This document shows, in pieces, positions 5,244 to 9,200 of a stretch of 9,200 nucleotides of DNA. The stretch comes from an uncultured Sulfurimonas sp. Its GTDB lineage: Bacteria; Campylobacterota; Campylobacteria; Campylobacterales; Sulfurimonadaceae. Numbering within the stretch: position 1 is the first letter of the stretch; each line of letters starts with the position of its first letter. Position numbers and translations under genes: made by a program. Location: the NCBI GenBank assembly GCA_937914675.1, contig CALDOC010000425.1, positions 1 through 9,200 of the forward strand, given 5' to 3'. The notes under the pieces were generated by a model. The model saw only the letters and a program-made list of their open reading frames with translations. It was not told the origin of the DNA and searched no databases.

Positions 5244-6016
5244 TTTACCATGGCGTCGAAGTCCATTTTTTCAAGGGATTTTTTCAAAAATTCTTTTGAT
5301 TTCGTCTCTGGAAGAGTCGCGATCAACATCTTTAGCGAAGTGTAGGCTCCATTGTTCGCGCGCTCCAAAATCAAACCTTTCGTCTCCTCGTCGAGCTCCA
5401 GAGCGAAGGGCGAATCCTCCTCCGATTTCTCTTTGAAAGCGGATTTGCATCCAATCAAAGCTCCGACGATATGCTCAACGGTGAAAGGCTTGGGCAGCCA
5501 AAAATCAAAAACGGACGTGACGCTCTTAGGCTGATTTTTGAGGGCGCTCACCGCTATGAAAAAAGCTTTTGAGCCCAAAGACTTGAGTTCCATGGTCGTT
5601 TGCGCCCCGTCCATTCCCGGCATGACTATGTCCATGCAGACGATTTCGGGAAAAAACCCGTTTTTGTAAACCTTTATCGCTTCTTCTCCGCTGTTGGCTG
5701 AAACCATCTCGCAAGAGAACGTTTTAAAGATGTTTTCCATTATCTTTATGTTTTCAGCGACGTCGTCAACGATCAAGACCTTCATGCCGGAAAAACGCTC
5801 AAAATCAATGGAGTTCATACTCTCGCTAGGCATGACAATATCTTGGTTTTTGACGCTGAAGTCGCTCATGATGGAGTCGATCGCGTACGCGTTCTTGCGT
5901 ATCTTCTCTGCGTAAAGAGAGACTTCCGAACAACTCTGGAGACTCTTGAGATGTTCAGAGTGACTGATTATTTGATATAAATAGTTTCCTATTTCATGTA
6001 ACGTACTTTGATTCAC
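5225..6016 (-). CDS. Response-regulator protein with DHp-like N-terminus, receiver and helical C-terminus; no ATPase domain
   Basis: This 263-residue cytosolic signalling protein has three parts. The N-terminus (about 1-55) forms two likely helices and contains LHEIGN (H7), similar to the His-Glu-x-x-Asn phosphoacceptor helix of kinase dimerisation domains. No HATPase domain follows. A receiver spans about 78-193, with D84/D85, phosphoacceptor D129 in VCMDIVMPGMDG, S157 and K176-P177. The C-terminal helical tail (about 208-260, ending KMDFDAMVKSI) resembles the tail seen after receivers in hybrid kinases. The start is GTG at 6016 with only a weak AAGAGA site; no better start exists. It has an extended -10 promoter (6046-6054) without the tandem operator. 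It lies 51 bases upstream of the OmpR-type regulator gene on the same strand, so partial co-transcription is possible. A phosphorelay intermediate is the simplest inference. Confidence 0.85.
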   Translation of the reverse strand: MNQSTLHEIGNYLYQIISHSEHLKSLQSCSEVSLYAEKIRKNAYAIDSIMSDFSVKNQDIVMPSESMNSIDFERFSGMKVLIVDDVAENIKIMENIFKTFSCEMVSANSGEEAIKVYKNGFFPEIVCMDIVMPGMDGAQTTMELKSLGSKAFFIAVSALKNQPKSVTSVFDFWLPKPFTVEHIVGALIGCKSAFKEKSEEDSPFALELDEETKGLILERANNGAYTSLKMLIATLPETKSKEFLKKSLEKMDFDAMVKSIVSP

Positions 6017-6045
6017 TGTATCTCTTTATGAAGTTGAGGTGAAAT

Positions 6046-6054
6046 ATTATATCA
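6046..6054 (-). promoter_or_regulatory. Extended -10 promoter of the DHp-REC gene
   Basis: On the minus strand TGATATAAT (6054-6046) is a perfect TATAAT with the TG extension. It lies about 30 bases ahead of the GTG start. No good -35 box and no CTCCATA pair faces this gene, so it may be expressed independently of the shared regulator. Confidence 0.6.
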
Positions 6055-6081
6055 CAATTAAAATAGAATCTAAGAAGCGCT

Positions 6082-6114
6082 CTCCATAATTCCTCCATAA
6101 TCATTAAGTAAAAT
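6082..6114 (+). promoter_or_regulatory. Promoter of the nucleotidyltransferase fusion gene with tandem CTCCATA operator
   Basis: CTCCATA (6082-6088), ATTC, CTCCATA (6093-6099), 9 bases, TAAAAT (6109-6114) as the -10 hexamer. The ATG follows 35 bases later. Both heptamers are perfect. The element lies in the divergent gap to the DHp-REC gene, about 28 bp upstream of that gene's -10, so it could influence both directions; the spacing fits the plus-strand gene. Confidence 0.75.
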
Positions 6115-6149
6115 GACGCCAACGAATCAAGAGTACGCAAGGAGTATAT

Positions 6150-8657
6150 ATGAAAGCAGTTGTTATGGCGGGTGGCTTTGGCACAAGAATCCAACCACTT
6201 ACGAATTCCATCCCAAAACCGATGTTGCCAATCTTGAACAAGCCCATGATGGAACACACCATGATGGCTCTCAGAGACTTGGGCGTCAAAGAGTTTATAG
6301 TCCTCCTCTATTTCAAACCCGACGTGATTCAAGATTACTTCAAGGATGGAGCTCGTTTTGGAATCAAAATCAGCTATATTATTCCCGATGACGACTACGG
6401 CACGGCGGGCGCCGTCAAGCTCGCTCAAGAGCGAATCGGAGATGAAAACTTCATCATCGTCAGCGGCGACTTGATCACAGATTTTGATTTTCAGAAAATT
6501 TTTGATTACCATAAGGAGAAAAAGTCAAAGATTACAATCACCTTGACCTCGGTTGAAAACCCTTTGGAGTTTGGGGTGGTCATAGCCAACAAAGATGGAA
6601 AGGTTGAAAAATTTCTCGAAAAGCCAAGCTGGGGAGAGGTGTTTAGCGACACCATAAACACCGGCATATACGTGATGGAACCGGAGATTCTCGAGTACAT
6701 ACCCCAAAATGAAAACTTTGACTTCGCTAAAGACCTTTTTCCCCTTTTGATGAGTAAAGGAGTAGACATTATGGCCGGAAGCGCCAAAGGGTATTGGCGA
6801 GACGTCGGCAATCCCGAGAGTTATCGAGACATGTACGACGACATTACGCGCAAAAAAATCAAACTCCAAATAGAGGGCAAAAAAAAGAAATATCCCGATG
6901 GCGAGCTTTTTAGCCTGACGAAACTTCCGCTTGACAAAAGCGTTCAGATTCTCGGCACCGTCGTCTTGGGCAAAAACGTCTCCATAGGAGAAAACACGAC
7001 CCTAAACAACGTGGTCATAGGCGACAACGTGAGCGTTGGCGCGGAGTGCAAACTTCGCAACACCGTGATTTGGAACGACGCGATCATCAAGCACAACGTC
7101 ACTCTAGATGGCTGCGTCATCTGCGACAATAACTTCATAGGCAAAAACGTCACGGCCAAAGCCGGCATGATTTTGGCTGAAGGCTGCGAGATTGGTCAAC
7201 TCACGAACATAGAAAAAGACGTGACCATATGGCCAAACAAACGCATAGAGGAAGCGTCCATCGTGAGTACGAACATGGTTCTAGGAAACAAATATAAAAA
7301 TTCCATTTTTGAAAACGGTGTCGTGATAGGCAAGTCAAACGTGGAAATATCCTGCGAAATGGCTACGAAATTGGCCGAAGCGTTTGGCGCGCAACTTCCG
7401 ATGGGTTCAAAAGTGGTCGTCTCGCGCGACTCCTTTAAAAACTCAAACATGCTCAAACGCTCCTTTTTGGGAGGATTGCTCTCCTCCGGGGTGGACGTGG
7501 TGGACTACAAAAACTTGTCGGTGTCGGTGGCTCGCTACAACCTCTGCGTAAATGAAGAGTACTCCGGGGGCGTCCATTTTTCTCAAAAGATTGACGATCC
7601 AACCAGCACGGTCATCACTTTTTACAACGAAGAGGGACTGCACCTCAGCGCCGACATTGCAAAAAAAGTTGAAAAGGCCTTTTTCAAAGAGCAGTTTCGC
7701 CGAGTGGATTACGCGAAAACAGGTCAAATATTAGAGTCCGACAACAAGACGGAGCTCCTGCGCTACAAACGCGACATAAGGGAGATTTTGCAGGCGAACT
7801 CCTTCAACTGCCACAAATGTCGCGTGGCGGTGGACATGATGCACGGCAAGACGGCGGAAATATTTCCAAGCGTTTTGGAGGAGATGGAAGTCGACGACAT
7901 CGTCTTTAACGCCCATCATAACGAGCAGCGGCTTTGCAACTTTAAAACTCTGCTCAAAGAGTCCGAGCAAGACGTAAGCGACGTGGTCAAGGCGCTCAAC
8001 CTCACCGCCGGCTTCATTCTCCATCCCGACGAGCAACGCTTGGACATCGTTTGCGACAAGGGCGACGTTCTTGAAAAACAAACGGCGCTCGACGTCGTCT
8101 TGACCCTTTTAAACATGGACGCCAAGGCGACCAACGCCGTAAAAAGAGTTTTTCTGCCAACGTGGGCGTGCGACATAACCCATTTTGGGCATCTCGAGAT
8201 AGACAGGGGAAGATACTCCAGCTTCAAAGCGAAACAGTTGAAAAAATATGACTTGATAGCCAGTGGCGAGGGCAATTTCAGCTTCACCGAATTCGCGGCG
8301 CATAGGGACTCCATGTACGCGACGCTCAAAATCTTAGAGTTGACGTCGTATTATCAAGTGAAGCTCTCAGAGATAATCGCCTCTTTGCCAAGCTTTTACT
8401 ACCACTCTTTTAAAGTGAAGTGTTCCCAGGCCATGAAAGGGAAAATGATGAGAATGTTCCTTGAGGACGCGAAAGACAGGAAAGTCTCTACGAATGACGG
8501 AGTCAAAATTTGGATTGACGAAGATGACTGGATTTTAATGATACCCGACCAGTACAACGAGCACCTCAACCTCTACATTCAAGCCAAAGACGAAGCCCGA
8601 GGAGAGAAGATTTTCGCCGACTACGCGATAAAGACGCAAAAGTGGTTGAAGGAGTGA
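6150..8657 (+). CDS. Sugar-1-phosphate nucleotidyltransferase fused to a degenerate phosphohexomutase (mannose-1-phosphate guanylyltransferase-like)
   Basis: This cytosolic 835-residue enzyme likely makes a nucleotide sugar (probably GDP-mannose or a related sugar) for polysaccharide or glycan synthesis. The nucleotidyltransferase domain (about 1-235) shows the GGFGTR loop (8-13), PKP with K23, GDLITD (106-111) with metal-ligand aspartates, EKP (157-159), NTG (170-172) and D218. A left-handed beta-helix of hexapeptide repeats follows (about 262-370). The last part (about 385-835) has phosphomannomutase-like order, but its catalytic motifs are gone. The Ser loop (normally TASHNP) reads GGVHFSQKIDDP (473-484). 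The metal loop (normally DGDxDR) reads HPDEQR (625-630). The usual C-terminal phosphate loop is not recognisable. Similar fusions of about 840 residues are known in cyanobacteria and actinobacteria. AAGGAG 5 bases before the ATG fixes the start. Its promoter carries the shared tandem operator. Exact sugar and base specificity cannot be read here. Confidence 0.9.
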   Translation: MKAVVMAGGFGTRIQPLTNSIPKPMLPILNKPMMEHTMMALRDLGVKEFIVLLYFKPDVIQDYFKDGARFGIKISYIIPDDDYGTAGAVKLAQERIGDENFIIVSGDLITDFDFQKIFDYHKEKKSKITITLTSVENPLEFGVVIANKDGKVEKFLEKPSWGEVFSDTINTGIYVMEPEILEYIPQNENFDFAKDLFPLLMSKGVDIMAGSAKGYWRDVGNPESYRDMYDDITRKKIKLQIEGKKKKYPDGELFSLTKLPLDKSVQILGTVVLGKNVSIGENTTLNNVVIGDNVSVGAECKLRNTVIWNDAIIKHNVTLDGCVICDNNFIGKNVTAKAGMILAEGCEIGQLTNIEKDVTIWPNKRIEEASIVSTNMVLGNKYKNSIFENGVVIGKSNVEISCEMATKLAEAFGAQLPMGSKVVVSRDSFKNSNMLKRSFLGGLLSSGVDVVDYKNLSVSVARYNLCVNEEYSGGVHFSQKIDDPTSTVITFYNEEGLHLSADIAKKVEKAFFKEQFRRVDYAKTGQILESDNKTELLRYKRDIREILQANSFNCHKCRVAVDMMHGKTAEIFPSVLEEMEVDDIVFNAHHNEQRLCNFKTLLKESEQDVSDVVKALNLTAGFILHPDEQRLDIVCDKGDVLEKQTALDVVLTLLNMDAKATNAVKRVFLPTWACDITHFGHLEIDRGRYSSFKAKQLKKYDLIASGEGNFSFTEFAAHRDSMYATLKILELTSYYQVKLSEIIASLPSFYYHSFKVKCSQAMKGKMMRMFLEDAKDRKVSTNDGVKIWIDEDDWILMIPDQYNEHLNLYIQAKDEARGEKIFADYAIKTQKWLKE

Positions 8658-8690
8658 CGAACGCCATGTAAAACGTACTCTATCATATAA

Positions 8691-8719
8691 GTGACATTTT
8701 AGACTTTAAACTATATACT
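8691..8719 (+). promoter_or_regulatory. Sigma70-type promoter of the right-hand sensor gene
   Basis: GTGACA (8691-8696) is one mismatch from the -35 consensus. It is followed by a 17-bp spacer and TATACT (8714-8719) as -10. The start codon is 22 bases beyond, with AGGAA (8731-8735) between. No CTCCATA pair is present, so this gene is probably outside the shared regulon. Confidence 0.65.
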
Positions 8720-8741
8720 AAGGGGAAAAAAGGAACTTGGT

Positions 8742-9200
8742 ATGAGTATGAAAGGTTTAAAATTTATTTTAATCTTATTTTTCTTTTCATTTCCATTATC
8801 CGCGTCGGATAAAATTAGAGTTTTAATCATACACTCTTATTCCCAAGAGTACGAATGGACAAAACTTCAACACAACGGTTTCATCTCCGCTCTCAACGCC
8901 GGCAATCACACTTTTGAGGTCTATACGGAATATTTAGACACAAAAAGAATCAAATTAACTCCGTCGTATATAATTAACTTTACGAATTACTTAAAAATGA
9001 AGTATGCGGACGCCAAGCCCGACTTAATCTACGTCACGGACGACAACGCGTTAAATTTCATCCTTGAAAACCACTCTCAACTCTATAAAAAAGATTCTTA
9101 CGTACCCGTCTTTTTTTCAGGAGTCAACAACTTAAAGATGGACGCCGTCTTGCCAAAGAATCTTTTTCGTGGAGTTTTTGAGAAAAAAGAGATAAAACAA
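8742..9200 (+). CDS. Periplasmic ABC-type substrate-binding-protein-like sensor domain, partial (runs off the window)
   Basis: The first 153 residues are visible and the frame is open to the window edge. They begin with a signal peptide (about 1-21: basic MSMKGLK, a Phe/Leu-rich core, cleavage likely near SAS-D). Then comes the start of a periplasmic fold of the ABC-substrate-binding-like family (PF04392 type), with VLIIHSYSQEYEWT (27-40), EYLDTKR (63-69), LIYVTDDNA (95-103) and VFFSGVNN (123-130). In Campylobacterota and Deltaproteobacteria this domain is often the input part of a membrane histidine kinase or diguanylate cyclase rather than a transporter subunit, but the output domain lies outside the window. 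AGGAA 6 bases ahead supports the ATG at 8742; a second ATG at 8748 is possible. The 5' end is more AT-rich than the neighbouring genes. Confidence 0.85.
   Translation, partial: MSMKGLKFILILFFFSFPLSASDKIRVLIIHSYSQEYEWTKLQHNGFISALNAGNHTFEVYTEYLDTKRIKLTPSYIINFTNYLKMKYADAKPDLIYVTDDNALNFILENHSQLYKKDSYVPVFFSGVNNLKMDAVLPKNLFRGVFEKKEIKQ

Noticed and set aside
6979..6985. CTCCATA inside the nucleotidyltransferase gene
   Set aside because: It is a single copy within coding sequence, not tandem and not at a promoter.

Overview
The window looks like a signal-transduction and envelope-polysaccharide region from a free-living bacterium of the Campylobacterota (Epsilonproteobacteria). The best taxonomic hint is the cytosolic PAS kinase with the HQWRQPLN phosphoacceptor box, a style common in Sulfurimonas/Arcobacter-type genomes. 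The periplasmic-binding-protein-like sensor at the right edge fits the same group. This placement is inferred from protein style and was not tested by a database search.

Layout. Positions 49-2652 lie on the minus strand and hold a chemosensory block: cheB (1594-2652), then a separate operon of cheW (1054-1494), a second and different cheW (449-961), and the 5' part of a methyl-accepting chemotaxis protein gene that ends early at 49. Neither cheA nor cheR is visible; they may lie beyond the left edge. On the plus strand follow a PAS histidine kinase (2804-4111) and a small secreted or lipoprotein-like peptide (4222-4410). On the minus strand follow an OmpR/PhoB-type response regulator (4529-5173) and a protein with a kinase-dimerisation-like N-terminus plus a receiver but no ATPase domain (5225-6016). 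On the plus strand follow a large nucleotidyltransferase/degenerate phosphohexomutase fusion (6150-8657) and the start of a periplasmic-binding-protein-like sensor that runs off the right edge (8742 onward). No gap between genes exceeds about 150 bp. No tRNA, rRNA, CRISPR array or transposase was seen. The stretch 4411-4528 between two convergent genes shows no convincing terminator.

How it works together. The main discovery is a shared promoter architecture. Five transcription units (cheW-cheW-mcp, cheB, the small peptide, the OmpR-type regulator and the sugar nucleotidyltransferase) each carry CTCCATA-N4-CTCCATA, two heptamers exactly 11 bp apart. Exactly 9 bp after the second heptamer comes a -10 hexamer (TACAAT, TAAGAT, TACAAT, TATCCT, TAAAAT). 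The peptide gene has five perfect tandem copies instead of two. This is the geometry of a PhoB/OmpR-class activator site that replaces the -35 box. The regulator encoded at 4529-5173 is the obvious, unproven, candidate. The window can therefore be read as one regulon that joins an alternative chemosensory pathway, its own two-component relay, a small exported peptide and polysaccharide precursor synthesis. The DHp-REC gene and the right-hand sensor gene have ordinary-looking promoters without the motif.
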